NCBI RefSeq assembly: GCF_036898095.1
Contig: NC_090751.1
Span: 74,128,432-74,192,431 of the forward strand
Reading direction: 5' to 3'
DNA length: 64,000 bases
From: Palaemon carinicauda
Lineage: Eukaryota > Arthropoda > Malacostraca > Decapoda > Palaemonidae
Shown: one piece after another, positions 45,031-55,994 of the stretch
How the letters are laid out: each line of letters begins with the position of its first letter
Position numbering within the stretch: position 1 is the stretch's first letter
Program-made: the position numbers and the translations under genes
The notes under the pieces: model-generated
Databases searched by the model: none
Seen by the model: the letters and a program-made list of their open reading frames with translations, nothing else
What the model was told of the DNA's origin: nothing

Positions 45031-47479
45031 CTGTAAAAGAAAGAGGCAAATGAGTCTGTGGAAGTCAATAACAGTCATGACTCACAGTAATCTTAGATTA
45101 GTATTAAAGTTATAAAAACTTATAATATAAGATTCCTTTTCACGTGTAAGTTTAGGATAGGTAAGCTGGAAAAGAGGCAGGAAAGACACATACTTGTGCA
45201 ACCCACACAGTCAATTGCTGTGACCCCACACCATAACTAACTTTAGGGGCTCCTCGTGAGCCTTGATAGGAAGAAGAAACATCCAATTTGGATGAGCAAA
45301 GCTTAGACTTCCTCCGGGGAATTAGATACAGCGACGGGGGGGGGGACTGAATTCATTCAGTATACAGTAGAAGAAAAGGGAGAGAGCAAATTCTCTCTAT
45401 TCAGATTAGGTCCCGGCAAGAGACTGCGCGTGGATGCACAGAGTATGCTGGAAGAATTTATTGCACAAGTATACACAATAGTTTTCAGTCTAGGGTATAT
45501 ACTATACCATAGATGTAATGGCTATCGTCCATAGCTGTACAATAATCACTGCCAGCACTGGGCCGGCAGGAGGAGAAGTGACTGTCCACTGCAGAGATAT
45601 GATTAGATTTCGCCGGCAGCGTGACGGAATGCCGGAAGCGCGCTGGGCGCCGGCAAATCTCCATCAAGGGGAAACCCTTCCAGGCCATCAGTCTATGTGG
45701 CAGAGAGAGGGCGACACCTCTATGTGATGGCAGATCGCCGGCAAGTCGGCGGCCCCCGGCAGCCGGCAAGCGACCGGCGAAGGTATTCTAACACTGATGT
45801 CGATCAAAGAGACAAAGAGAATACCAGGAGACACTGACGGCTGTCGCCGGCAGTGTGAAGGCAGCAGTGGACCGGCACTGATAGAGAGAGAGATAGGATA
45901 GGAGGAGAGAGAGGGAAGGGTAGTACTCAGCACCCATACCTTTTCTTCCTCCGGAAGGAGTGTTCAAATGAAAGGGAGAGGGTAGCAACCTTTCATCCAG
46001 TCGCAGCAGAGCCGGCAGCCGGCTCGAGTTGCAGGTGGCGGTCCTAGGGAGGGCCGAAGAACACTCTAAGATAGAGAGATCTTCCGCCGGCAGACCGACC
46101 TGTCGTATGCTAACCCATATTTTGACTATATGTGGGAGGCATAGCAGTCCCGGCTAACCAGCGAAAGGACCAAGCCGAACCCACAACCCACCGGCACGCA
46201 GGGGAGTTGTAGGACGGCGGACAGAGGTGTGATGGCTAGGTCAAAACAAAAGGACAGAGGGGGGAGGGGTAAGGATCCTGAGGGGGAGTGTAGGAGGGTG
46301 CGTAGCACCCACCGACACTCCAAGGGGGGGATTCTGTTCAGGGCTAGCCCTATCCAGGTATAGGAAGAATTAATTCCCCAGCTTAGGGCAGGTTAGCACA
46401 GAGAAGGTGCAGCACTAGTGTATTGTCCTAAACTATAAAGAAACAATCCCCTTGGACTGCCTAACCTAGGCTAGGGGAACAAGTCCCCCAAACTAAGAAA
46501 GACAGGGGTAGGACAAGTCGCTAGACCACAGGGAGGAAGGGTCTTAACCCAACCAGGTGTGAACTAGGGGGAAGGGCAGAGCCCCCCCACCTTCACCCAC
46601 CAGCAGGGACCAGAGGGAAAGTACATTCTCCCAATGGGGTAGCTGGGGGCAAACGACTGGTACTCTGAGGTTCTGTCCCAAACTCAAAGCGCATGTACTA
46701 TGGCAAGGAGTGGGGAAAGAAAAACCTAGCCTAACCTTACTCGAATGCGATTCGAGGTAAGGAAAACTAGGATGTAGCCTAGGCTACCTCAGAGGGAGGA
46801 GATTACCTTGGGTAAGGTAACTGGGGAGGTGAGGAAGTATACAAGAGCCCTAGCGTTAGGTTTGGGGCAAGGGAGTCGACTATCAAGATCACCGAAACCC
46901 CTTGTATACTTCCTAGAAGGCGAAAACATATGTACAATCACTGAATCTTATATGTATAAATGCCCATATCTTCATTTCGTAATAAAACACTAGGAACACT
47001 TATTATATCATGCATGAAAGTAAACGAAAATGCCTAGGTTATCAAGCCTAGGGGCTAGGTTAGCAAGCTAGCATGAGGATCGGCTACCTACACTCGCCGA
47101 AATGAATTTGATCGGCATAATATACCTAATTCCTAGCAATGAAGACTAAATAACTACTACTGATAATTAGTTATAAGACCGGGAAGGCTGTTCAGGGATG
47201 ACGCCTCCGGTCGAGGATCAGCTCTGCCAACAATATTTTAAGATAAAAAGACGTTACTTTACGGCTAGAGCTTATTTATACAATAAAAGAATATGGTACT
47301 CAACTTTCCAGAAGAAGGCGAGGCAGAAGATTGCGACATTACGAATCACTTAGCGAAAACTGGGAAAAAAGCACCTAGTCATATACGCAAACAAGTGAAG
47401 GAATGGGGAAAAGCGCACCCTGGCGGCATCAATCCAACATGGCGGCCGGATGTGATGTTGCCGAGTACCATAACAGTAA
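45031..47479 (-). other. D3 5' leader
   Basis: No coding sequence. It begins with the splice-acceptor-like CTTTCTTTTACAG (minus strand, ending 45031). A GCCGGC-rich stretch lies at 45541-46200. Outward, 46980-47300 matches the D4 leader at 49000-49300 on the opposite strand (for example GAAGACTAAATAACTA and CATGCATGA). It may hold a promoter and an intron, neither of which can be placed by eye. Confidence 0.6.
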
Positions 47480-47757
47480 CGAAGGAGGAGAGTTTTGTAA
47501 TGGCTCCTCCCATACTTGCCACACTTCCCCCTCGAAGCGTAAATGCTATGTGGGGTGCAGATAGCTATGTGGCGTGTCAAGCATACGCCCCCTGTTATTA
47601 TACGATATCCTAAAGGGAAACCTTATGGGTACTCGTGCCAGTAGTTAGAATTCTGTGAAAGCTTTAGTTTAATTCTCTGGGAATATCTACTCTAGTCATA
47701 TATAGGATGCTACTGAAGGAACCTTCCATCAGGACATCATGGCTTGAGCCCAAAAAC
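47480..47757 (-). repeat. D3 5' ITR
   Basis: Reads CCCCCTCGAAGCG, then GATAGCTATGTGGCGTGT, CTCTGGGAATATC and CCTTCCATCAGGACATCATG, and ends CTTGAGCCCAAAAAC. It is the same terminal sequence as D4's 5' ITR in opposite orientation. On the minus strand the element starts GTTTTTGGGCTCAAGCC. Confidence 0.82.
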
Positions 47758-47999
47758 ACAATACGTAAGGGTAAACGGGGATAATGTATGAAAGTATACT
47801 AAAGCGCATAGGCTAGGTTAGCCTAGCACGGGGCGAGATCTTGGCTACCTATATCACTGATACTCTAGCGTATACGATCGGCACTTATAGGAAGAGAAAA
47901 AATATTTGCCTAATCTTATCTTCACTAGTATAATTTTTGCCTAAATAGCTATAATTTATTAAACCTAAATACCAGGAATGTCGTTCTGCTGACTAAATG
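47758..47999 (-). other. DIRS leader fragment Dx
   Basis: 242 bp between D3's 5' end and D5's 3' end. It resembles the outer leader of D3 (46980-47200; shared GGCTACCTA and CGATCGGC-like words), and 47920-47998 matches D0 at 18783-18862 (CTTCACTAGTATAATT, GCCTAAATAGCTATAATT, GTCGTTCTGCTGACTAAAT). It is a piece of another minus-strand DIRS leader that received D5 at AAC. Confidence 0.6.
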
Positions 48000-48002
48000 A
48001 AC

Positions 48003-48512
48003 GGATTTTGAGCGAAGCGAAAAATCTATTTTTGGGTGAGGTAGCCATGTCGTCCTGATGGAAGTTCCTTCGAAGGTAGCTTCCTAGGTATATTTGACTA
48101 CAGTGATATATCCCAGAGAATTTACCAAAGGTATCCAGAATTCTAACTCCTGGAGGGAATATCCCTTAAAATTTTACGAAGGGATATCGCGTAATATCAG
48201 AGGACGTATTCTTGACACGTCTCATGGCTATCTATGCCCCCAATGGAGCTTTCACTTCGAGGGGAAAGAGAGGCAAGAATAAGGAGAGTCGTTACAGAGA
48301 CATCGCTCTCGATGCTCCCTACTGCTCTGAAAATAGTGCGCCAATCCACCACCGTGAGGCGCCACCAAGTCATTCTTTGTAGCTTTGTAGGTGTTGCAGA
48401 TACAGTACCATAGGGAGGGATTCATTATCCTTTTGTCCCAAAAGAGGGTGGGTCCATCAGGATGACATGGCTACCTCACCCAAAAATAGATTTTTCGCTT
48501 CGCTCAAAATCC
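48003..48512 (-). mobile_element. DIRS D5 (part 1): 3' ITR and first half of ICR
   Basis: The outer 3' end of D5, separated from the D5 body (57402 onward) by D4. It starts GGATTTTGAGCGAAGCG after AAC (48000-48002), then GGTGAGGTAGCCATGTCGTC. The ITR runs to about 48300 and a spacer to 48452. At 48453 TCCATCAGGATGACATGG starts the ICR half, ending CGCTTCGCTCAAAATC at 48511. The ICR half and the terminus share GGCTACCTCACC, whereas D4 has GGCTATCTCACC in both places. Confidence 0.8.
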
Positions 48513-48526
48513 GTTTTTTGGGCTCA

Positions 48527-48869
48527 AGCCATGACGTCCTGATGGAAGGTTCCTTCGGTAGCTTCCTTGGGTATATTTAACTACAAGGATATTCCCAGAG
48601 AATTAAACCACAGGTTATCACAGAATTCTAACTTCTGGTGCGAGTATCCTAAAGGTTTCCCTCTAAGATATCGTATATCAACAGGGGACGTATGTATTAA
48701 CACGCCACATAGCTATCTGCACCCCATATAGAGTTAACACTTCGATATGGAAAGGTGGAGAATAACTGGGGAGCCGTTCCACAGTTACACTCATCCGTGG
48801 CTGCTTTTGGTACTCGAAACGTAAACAAACGGGCGCCATTGCTAAATGACGTCACGTCCGTCCTCATCC
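48527..48869 (+). repeat. D4 left ITR
   Basis: 343 bp, from AGCCATGACGTCCTGATGG to GTCCGTCCTCATCC. It is the inverse complement of 57019-57361 with no difference seen. The terminal GTTTTTTGGGCTCA (48513-48526) lies outside the shared part and is specific to this end. Confidence 0.93.
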
Positions 48870-51275
48870 TTCTGCTTGTAGCGCCTTGCTCTAGACGGAT
48901 TTCCCCTTGTGCGATTTTCATCGACTTACATCGCCGTTATGTCTTTACCTTCAGCCTCGCCTTCTTCTGGAATGTTGAGTACCAGGTCCCAGTATTGTTT
49001 AAATAAGCTCTAGCCGTAAAGTAACTTCTAGTAAAATATTGTGTTTTGTGGCAGAGCTGTGCTGCTACCGGACGCACCATTTTATGGCGTCGCTGTTCTC
49101 TTGCATGCCTTATTTAGCTAGCCAGAACAGCTTTATCCGGCCTCTTAACTAATTGATATTGTTAGTTATTTAGTCTTCATAGCTAGGAACTACATATATC
49201 GTGTTTTAACGCTCTACTACTCGGTCGTCGTTCGACCCCATACTAGATCGCTAGCTTAGCCCCTAAGCTAGATAGCCTAGCACTTGTGTTCATGCATGAT
49301 ATATTCCAGTGATCCTAGGTTAAGTTATGAAGATTGTGGCATTATTTATCATACTGTTAACTGTGATGTAAGTGTTTTCGCCTTCAGGGACCATATAGGG
49401 GATCGGTTTGATTGCGTTCCTTTCTAACCTAACCTAAATGTAGGAACCCCTATATGCTCCCTTAATCCCCTGCCTGCGGGCATTCCCTCTGTGTGGCCAT
49501 GCTTCCCCTTCTATATAGGGGAATCTTGTCCACAATCAGAGTATTTATTGCTTCTCTGTCTACTCAAAGGGAACGATCCCCCCTTAGGGTTGCGACCGAG
49601 AAAGAGGAACGGCTCTGCCCTTCCTCAGTTGCTTCCGGTTGGGTTACTCATCCCTTCCTGCAACTTGTGATGTGTCTTTCAGCCTACCTAGCCTGGGAAT
49701 TAACACTCCTTATCTAGGTTAGGCTTTGGGGGGGGCTAGTTCTGTACTTTTATAGTTGGAGACGGTACCCTTGCACCATTCTCATTCTGGTTACCTATCC
49801 TAGGCTAGGGAGCGTTCTCCCTTTCCTTGGTGTCTGTTCTTGTACAGAGCCTCCTCTATGAAAGACCCCTCTTCTTCTCCCTCCCCACCTATCCCTTTGG
49901 TGTAGGCTTGCCTATACATAGGCTTGCCTCTACACATCTGTCCCTAGTCCTACAACTCCTCCCTTGGGTGGAGTGATAGGGCTATCTTGCTCTCCGGCTG
50001 AGCTGGCCGCTCTGGTACACATATCCTTCATAGCGTTCTATGGGGGTAGCCACTGGCAGCGGTTTGTCCAGCAGGGGGTTCCCCCTCTTGAGTGTACTCT
50101 AAAACTCCCTTGGGTTACCCTGGCACCCGGCCGACTGCCGGCCCCCTGCCATTGGATGCTAGGAGTATCTACTCCTGTCATGTGTGCACTCTTTCCGGAG
50201 GGATGCCGGAGGGGTATGTGGTCTTACCCCTCCAATCCCTCCTTACCTTTCTCTCCATCTATCCTGGTGCCGGTTCCTTGCCGCCTCTACTGCCGGCGAT
50301 ACCGCCTTACACTCTGGTGACACTCTTTCATAAGATACCCTCCCTCCTCTAAGTCGTCAGCCTTCCGTGTGCCGGGGGCTGCCCCCTTCCGTCGGCATAC
50401 AGCCGATGTCCCACCCCTCCCTTTACCTAGTTTCAGCTGGCCGACCTTCGGGCCGGCCACCGGCGTGCCGGCATTGATTGCCGGCGGTCTGGGTATAATA
50501 CCATATACTTAATTATCTTATGAACTGATCCAAGCTCACCAAGCTGTCAGCCTTCGGCTGCCGGAGCCCCCGCCTGCCGCCGGCAACCCGCCGCTTTGTC
50601 GGCGGTCGCCAAGATGGTATTATGCTTAGATACTCAATGTGTCTGTCTTGATGCCTTCCACCCTGCTGCATCGGCCTCCGGCGTGCCGTCGGCCTGCCGG
50701 AGCCCTCCGGAGACGCCAAGGGACATGCACCCCTTCTCATACCTGCCGACAACATGCCGACAGTCCTTACACTGCAGCAAGATGGCTTAGCCACTTCTAT
50801 ATATAGGTATTGTCTTACCATCTAAAATTGTGGCTGTGCTGTCTTCTTGCACATTACAATATTCCAGCATACTCTGTGTGTCTTAGCACGGCCGATTGCC
50901 GGAACCTATATCTAATACGGGGTCTCATATTACCCTTCTACCCTGGGAACTGAGTGGTCTCAGTCCCTGATACACCTCACAGGCAATTTCTGCTAGAAGC
51001 TTAGCTTCTACCCACCACGGGTTATCCACATGGATTTCCGTTTTGTGTCCTTCGGCCACAAAAGAAATTGCCTAATGATAAGGTTACGGTAACCGACTGG
51101 GCGGGATTCACAAGTATGTGTCTATCTACTTCCTTTCCCGCTCCCTACCCTCAAACATTATAATACTTATGAATTATTTAATGTTAAATAAAATTTTGAT
51201 TACTTAATCTTAATCTTAGAGTAATGTAAGTCATTCTTATGCCTTCCATGTACTCATGATATCTTTCTTTTACAG
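48870..51275 (+). other. D4 5' leader
   Basis: 2.4 kb without a supported gene. Bases 49000-49300 match the D3 leader in reverse. A GCCGGC-rich stretch lies at 50112-50760 and around 50890. CACAAGTATGTGTCT at 51109-51123 is the half-kept form of the hairpin found in D1 and D2. The leader ends with a splice-acceptor-like sequence. Confidence 0.6.
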
Positions 51276-51276
51276 G
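51263..51276 (+). promoter_or_regulatory. Splice-acceptor-like site before D4 Gag
   Basis: TTTCTTTTACAG followed by GAGGAG, with CAG at 51273-51275 and the Gag ATG 10 bases on. The same motif stands in the same place in D1 (24195-24212), D2 (31295-31310), D3 (45025-45045) and D5 (62995-63010). Preservation across diverged copies suggests it is used, probably removing an intron from the leader. The donor is unknown. Confidence 0.6.
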
Positions 51277-51284
51277 AGGAGTAT

Positions 51285-53173
51285 ATGAAGTGCGAAAGCA
51301 ACTTCTGCGGAGTGAAACGCCGGGACTTCTACGGGCACAAGGCGTGTCGGACCCATGCCCCCTGCGCCGCCAAGAGAGGCGACCTGAAATTCTGGGACCC
51401 GCAGCACTCGACGATCCTCCTTCAGCGGAGGCAAGGGACAACGCTCGGGAGAAGCTACGCAAGTGGGTGCGTGGCTTCCAGAAGAACGCCACCGGACCGT
51501 ATCTCGCCACCGAAGATTTGAGGGCCTTGCTGTTTCCGAAGGCATCAAAAGACTCAGTGGTCCCCAGTGATCAGATTCCCACCGTCCAGATAGTGGTGGA
51601 ACCTGATATTGTCATGGCCCAGTCCATGCATGAGTGCCGTCTAGATTCTGACAACGCAGAACGTATGTCGAAAGTTTCGGAAGGAACAGAGAGGAACCTC
51701 ATGGGCGAGGAGCTCGACTATGAGGAAGATCAGGTGGAATACCCTGATTCGGAGCATGAGGTCGCTCCCACTCCTACCCCCGCACCGACTCCTACACCGA
51801 CCGAGGAATCCGTTCCTTCGACTTCGGCCACCCCGGATCCTCTCCCATCAGGCACTCAGGAGGTCTTCAAGATGCTTGAAGCCCTCATGGATAAAAAATT
51901 TCGCGAGACCCACGAGCTATTCAGGTCTAACTTAGGAAGTTTTAAACAACCGAAACGGATTTCGGTTAAGGACCTCCCTGCTTGCTCGGATACTAACCCA
52001 TGGAGGTATGCCGAGCACATGCCGATCACCACTGGCAAGATCTTCATCAGTGAGAAGGTCGGCTCGATCGTGTTGGAAGAAGTGGAATTCTTCCCGAATT
52101 TCGAGGCTTATCCGGACTGCTACGTCCGGCTCAGGTTCGAACCCGCCTCTAAAGAAGAAACCGAACCGAAGGAGGTAATTGTGTTCAATCTCACGAAGGC
52201 CCAGGCTATGCTAGCCAATACGGTGAAGAGTAGGGGCTTCACCAATTCCAAGATGCCGGCGCTTAGCAAAAAGCACCCAACCTTTGTTGCGCCGAACAAT
52301 GCGACCTTCCCCTTTATAGAAAAGGCCTTCACTGTGGTATTGAAAGCAGTGGAAGAAGGGAAACCTTGCCCTGTACTGGAGGAGTGCAGACCCTTCTCCC
52401 TTACTGTTCCCCCTGATGATAGACACTGGAAAGACGTCCAGTCAACATTCACAGTGGGGAAGTTAGAGCCTGACGTTGCCGGTCGTCAGTTTAATGAGGA
52501 CCTCCCAAAGCTCAATGATCACCTCCTTCGTAGGGAACAAGATATGAAGGAGAGGCTTGCCGCATCGCTGTCCCTCCAGGTACAGCTTGAAGTCATGGCC
52601 GGAGACACTAGAATCCCGGACTTCTACATGGTCCTAGCCAAAACGCATTTGGCAACGGTAATGAAGGACCTGTACAGCTTCACTAGGGCTCGCAGAGCCT
52701 GTCGTGAATTTGTGTTCGCGAACGCGACGGTGAAACACGAACCCCGGAGGCTGATTTCCTCCAATATCTGGGGTAAATACCTCTTTCCATCCTCCTTGGT
52801 GAAAGAGATCGGTGACAAGGCCGCCACGGAGAACAGGAACCTTCTCCATAAGTGGGGCATGTCGAAGAAAAGGAAATCCTCTCAGGACGATGGCCCTCAA
52901 CCTAAGAGGAAACCTCAAAAGCCCAAACCCCAGCAACGTCAACAGAGACGGCAGTTTCCGGGTTCCGCTACTCCCCAAGTGGCAGCTCAGCCACAACAGA
53001 CCTTTCAGCTGGTCACCCAACCGGTGGTATCGCAGTCACCGGTCTTCACCCCTGCATTTGAGCAGCAAACCACTACCTTTCATCCCAAAGGTAGAGGCTC
53101 AAACAGAGGTTCCGGCAGAGATTCGTCTCGCCGCCCCTCCAGAGGCAGAAAAGGAAGGGGAGCTAGCGGCTGA
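51285..53173 (+). pseudogene. D4 Gag-like ORF1
   Basis: ATG at 51285. The Cys/His-rich start reads CESNFC and FYGHKACRTHAPC. About 37 bases are then lost near 51400 compared with D3, which removes the CX2C pair and shifts the frame. The rest is one long frame, to TGA 53171-53173 (in the track of 51290). Conserved blocks: KWVRGFQKNATGPYL, a Pro/Thr-rich acidic linker, SVKDLPACSDTNPWRYAEHM, LSKKHPTFVAP and NIWGKYLFP. The end is basic and Arg/Ser/Gly-rich, likely to bind nucleic acid. Function as a capsid-like protein is inferred from position. Confidence 0.87.
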
Positions 53174-55032
53174 GGTGGCAAACCCTCGGGAAACCAAAAG
53201 CAATGAAGTGCTTCCGGTGGGAGGAAGACTCCGCCAATTCCAGGATCGTTGGACCTTCGATCCCTGGGCACACAGCATCGTCAAGAAGGGACACAACAAC
53301 CCCCAGCCTTCCAGCAATTCTTCCAACAGTCAACCCCCCTCCTGGAAGAGTACGTCCTGGAACTCTTGAACAAGAAGGTGATCAGGAGGGTAAAGTCAAC
53401 CAGGTTCCAAGGGAGACTATTTTGCATCCCCAAGAAGGACTCCGACAAACTCAGAGTCATTCTAGACTTATCCCCCCTCAACAAGTTCATTGCGAACAAC
53501 AAGTTCAAGATGCTGACTCTTCAACAAATAAGGACCCTCCTGCCTCAAGGGTCCTACACGGTCTCCATAGACCTGGCGGATGCCTACTGCCACGTTCCAA
53601 TGAACCATCACGCTTCCTCCTACCTAGGATTTTGACTCCAAAGGAAAAGTTACGCCTTCAGGGCCATGCCCTTCGGGCTCAACGTGGCCCCACGGATCTT
53701 CACCAAGCTGGCAGACGCCATCGTCCAACAGCTCCGCCTTCGCGGCGTCCAAGTGATGGCTTACCTAGACGACTGGCTGGTCTGGGCGACATCGCCCGAA
53801 GATTGTGTACGATCCTGCAACAAAGTCACCCAGTTCCTAGAACATCTGGGATTCAAGATAAACGCCGAGAAATCTCGCCTCTCTCTAGCTCAGAAGTTCC
53901 AATGGTTGGGAATCTATTGGGATCTTCAGTCACACCGCCTTTCCATCCCCCAGAAGAAAAGGAGGGAAATAGCAGGGTCTGTCAGAAAACTGCTGAAATC
54001 CAAACGGATCTCAAGACGACAGCAGGAACAAGTTCTAGGCTCTCTACAGTTCACCTCTGTGACAAACCCAGTGCTTCGCGCACAGCTAAAGGATGCCGCG
54101 GGAGTCTGGAGACGTTCTGCATCCATCGCTCGAAGAGACCTCAAGAGAGGGCTCCCAAACAGACTTCGGTTACTCTTAAAGCCGTGGTCGGAAGCAAAGG
54201 CCCTGAAAAGGTCCATTCCTCTTCAACACCCGCCTCCATCGATAAACATCCACACGGACGCTTCACTGGAGGGTTGGGGAGGTCACTCCCACCAACGACA
54301 GGTTCAGGGAACATAGTCTTCCCCCTATTAAAGACGTTTCACATCAACATCTTGGAGGCCATGGCGGTCCTTCTCACCCTGAAGAAACTCTCTCCGCCTC
54401 CCTCGATCCACATCCGTCTGACTCTGGACAACTCGGTGGTAGTCAGATGTCTCAATCGTCAGGGCTTGAGATCGCCCCAGATAAATCAGGTACTTCTTCC
54501 AATCTTCCGTCTGGCAGAAAAGAAGAAATGGCACCTGTCTGCAGTTCACCTACAAGGATTCCGCAACGTGACGGCGGACGCTCTATCACGGACAAACCCA
54601 ATAGAGTCGGAATGGTCTCTAGACGCAAGATCATTCTCCTTCATCTATCGCCAAGTCCCGGAACTTCAGATCGATCTCTTCGCAACGAGCGACAACAATC
54701 AACTTCCTCGTTATGTGGCCCCGTACGAGGACCCCAAGGCAGAAGCAGTGGATGCCATGTCACTGGATTGGAACAGATGGTCCAGGATATACCTGTTCCC
54801 TCCCCCCAACCTTCTGCTGAAAGTCCTCTCCAAACTGAGAACCTTCAAAGGGACAGCGGCCCTAGTGGCTCCCAAGTGGCCCCGGAGCAATTGGTACCCC
54901 CTGGTCCTGGAGCTGCAGCCCACGCTGATCCCCCTCCCGGGCCCAGTTCTCTCCCAGCAAGTACAGAAGTCGACTGTCTTCGCTTCATCACTGAAAGTCA
55001 GGGACCTTCATCTCAAGATTTTCTCTCCCTAG
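52965..55032 (+). pseudogene. D4 RT, RNase H and methyltransferase-like ORF2
   Basis: Overlaps the Gag tail in another frame (VGGRLRQFQDRW, PWAHSIVKKG). A small deletion near 53292 shifts it. RT then reads GRLFCIPKKDSDKLRVILD and SIDLADAYCHVPM; TGA at 53633-53635 interrupts, followed by MPFGLNVAPRIF and YLDDWLVWA (near 53762). RNase H-like: NIHTDASLEGWGGH, then TAG at 54314-54316 in place of Trp and a one-base loss near 54325. The remaining frame has LEAMAVLLTLKKL, VTADALSR, QIDLFATSDNNQLPRY and YLFPPPNLLLK; this last region is the Dam-like methyltransferase of DIRS1 elements. Inactive as it stands. Confidence 0.9.
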
Positions 55033-55994
55033 CTGCAAAGAAAAGGTTTGGGATCTCAAAGAAAAGTCTAGACTTCCTCGAGGAATACAAGACCGAATCC
55101 ACACGCCGGCAATACGAATCGTCCTGGAGAAAGTGGGTCTCGTTCGTCAAAGCAAAAAATCCTACGGAAATCACCATTGATTTTTGCATGTCCTTCTTCA
55201 ATCACCTTCATGGACAAGGCTTAGCAGCCAACACGATTTCTACCTGCAAATCGGCTTTGACTAGACCACTACTGTACGCCTTCCAGATTGATCTGTCCAG
55301 CGATATCTTCAATAAACTACCAAAGGCATGCGCTAGACTACGCCCAGCACCTCCGCCAAAACCTATCTCCTGGTCCCTGGACAAGGTGCTTCATTTTGCC
55401 TCTAACTTGGACAACGAATCGTGCCCTCTCAAGGACCTGACTCAAAAAGTTATCTCCCTTTTTGCTCTCGCCTCGGGAGCCCGAGTCAGCGAAATAGTGG
55501 CATTATCAAGAGACGAGGGTCATATCCTGTTCGCAGATACAGGAGAACTTACCCTCTTCCCTGATCCGACGTTTCTCGCAAAAAATGAATTACCCACCAA
55601 GAGATGGGGCCCCTGGAGAATCTGCCCCCTGAAGGAAGATGTCTCTCTATGTCCAGTGGAGAGTCTCAAGGTCTATCTTCGAAGAACTTCAGACTTCGGT
55701 AGAGGTCAACTCTTTAAAGGAGAAACATCGGGTAGCGACCTGTCACTGAAACAACTAAGAGCGAAAATCACCTACTTCATTCGCAGAGCGGATCCTGACA
55801 GTACACCAGCAGGTCATGATCCTAGAAAAGTCGCGTCTTCTCTGAATTTCTTCCAGAGCATGGATTTCGAAAGCCTCAAGAGCTTCACAGGGTGGAAATC
55901 GTCGCGCGTTTTCTTCAAGCACTACGCGAAGCAAGTGCATGAAGTTAAACATTTCGTGGTAGCCGCAGGTAGTGTTATGAAACCTGCCGTTTAA
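54447..55994 (+). CDS. D4 tyrosine recombinase (intact)
   Basis: 515 codons without interruption, overlapping ORF2 by 586 bases in another frame, as in other DIRS1-group elements. The first 185 residues are a low-complexity Pro/Ser-rich stretch forced by the overlap, so the true start may lie later (no other evidence). The core-binding part has RRQYESSWRKWVSFVKAKN; the catalytic part has R346 (SGARVSEI), H457 and R460 (AGHDPRK), W483 (GWKSSR) and Y493 (FKHYAKQ). The enzyme would join the circular cDNA to target DNA, which explains the lack of integrase and target duplication. The identical spacing and full set of catalytic residues suggest an active enzyme. Confidence 0.93.
   Translation: MSQSSGLEIAPDKSGTSSNLPSGRKEEMAPVCSSPTRIPQRDGGRSITDKPNRVGMVSRRKIILLHLSPSPGTSDRSLRNERQQSTSSLCGPVRGPQGRSSGCHVTGLEQMVQDIPVPSPQPSAESPLQTENLQRDSGPSGSQVAPEQLVPPGPGAAAHADPPPGPSSLPASTEVDCLRFITESQGPSSQDFLSLAAKKRFGISKKSLDFLEEYKTESTRRQYESSWRKWVSFVKAKNPTEITIDFCMSFFNHLHGQGLAANTISTCKSALTRPLLYAFQIDLSSDIFNKLPKACARLRPAPPPKPISWSLDKVLHFASNLDNESCPLKDLTQKVISLFALASGARVSEIVALSRDEGHILFADTGELTLFPDPTFLAKNELPTKRWGPWRICPLKEDVSLCPVESLKVYLRRTSDFGRGQLFKGETSGSDLSLKQLRAKITYFIRRADPDSTPAGHDPRKVASSLNFFQSMDFESLKSFTGWKSSRVFFKHYAKQVHEVKHFVVAAGSVMKPAV

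Larger units (their letters stand above)
40131..47757 (-). mobile_element. DIRS1-like retrotransposon D3
   Basis: Minus-strand element with its 5' terminus kept: the ITR (47480-47757) ends GGCTTGAGCCCAAAAAC at an AAC trinucleotide. The 3' side is cut by gypsy element B within the ICR: 40131-40203 holds CTCACCCAGATAGATTTTTC and the downstream GTTTTTTGGGCTCAAGCC, matching D4's ICR in reverse. The 3' ITR is missing. Gag is well kept, RT has a large in-frame deletion and the recombinase is broken. Confidence 0.88.

Noticed and set aside
47293..47613. 106-codon frame in the D3 outer leader
   Set aside because: It runs into the ITR, opposes the element's direction and is not kept in D0 or D4.
50513..50821. 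Open frame on the minus strand in the D4 leader
   Set aside because: Same GCCGGC-driven composition effect; it runs against the direction of D4 and has no counterpart in D3 or D5.
53203..55032. A 609-codon plus-strand frame starting at 53203
   Set aside because: Its first two-thirds is a shadow of the RT frame; only the part after about 54325 is the true RNase H and methyltransferase-like end.
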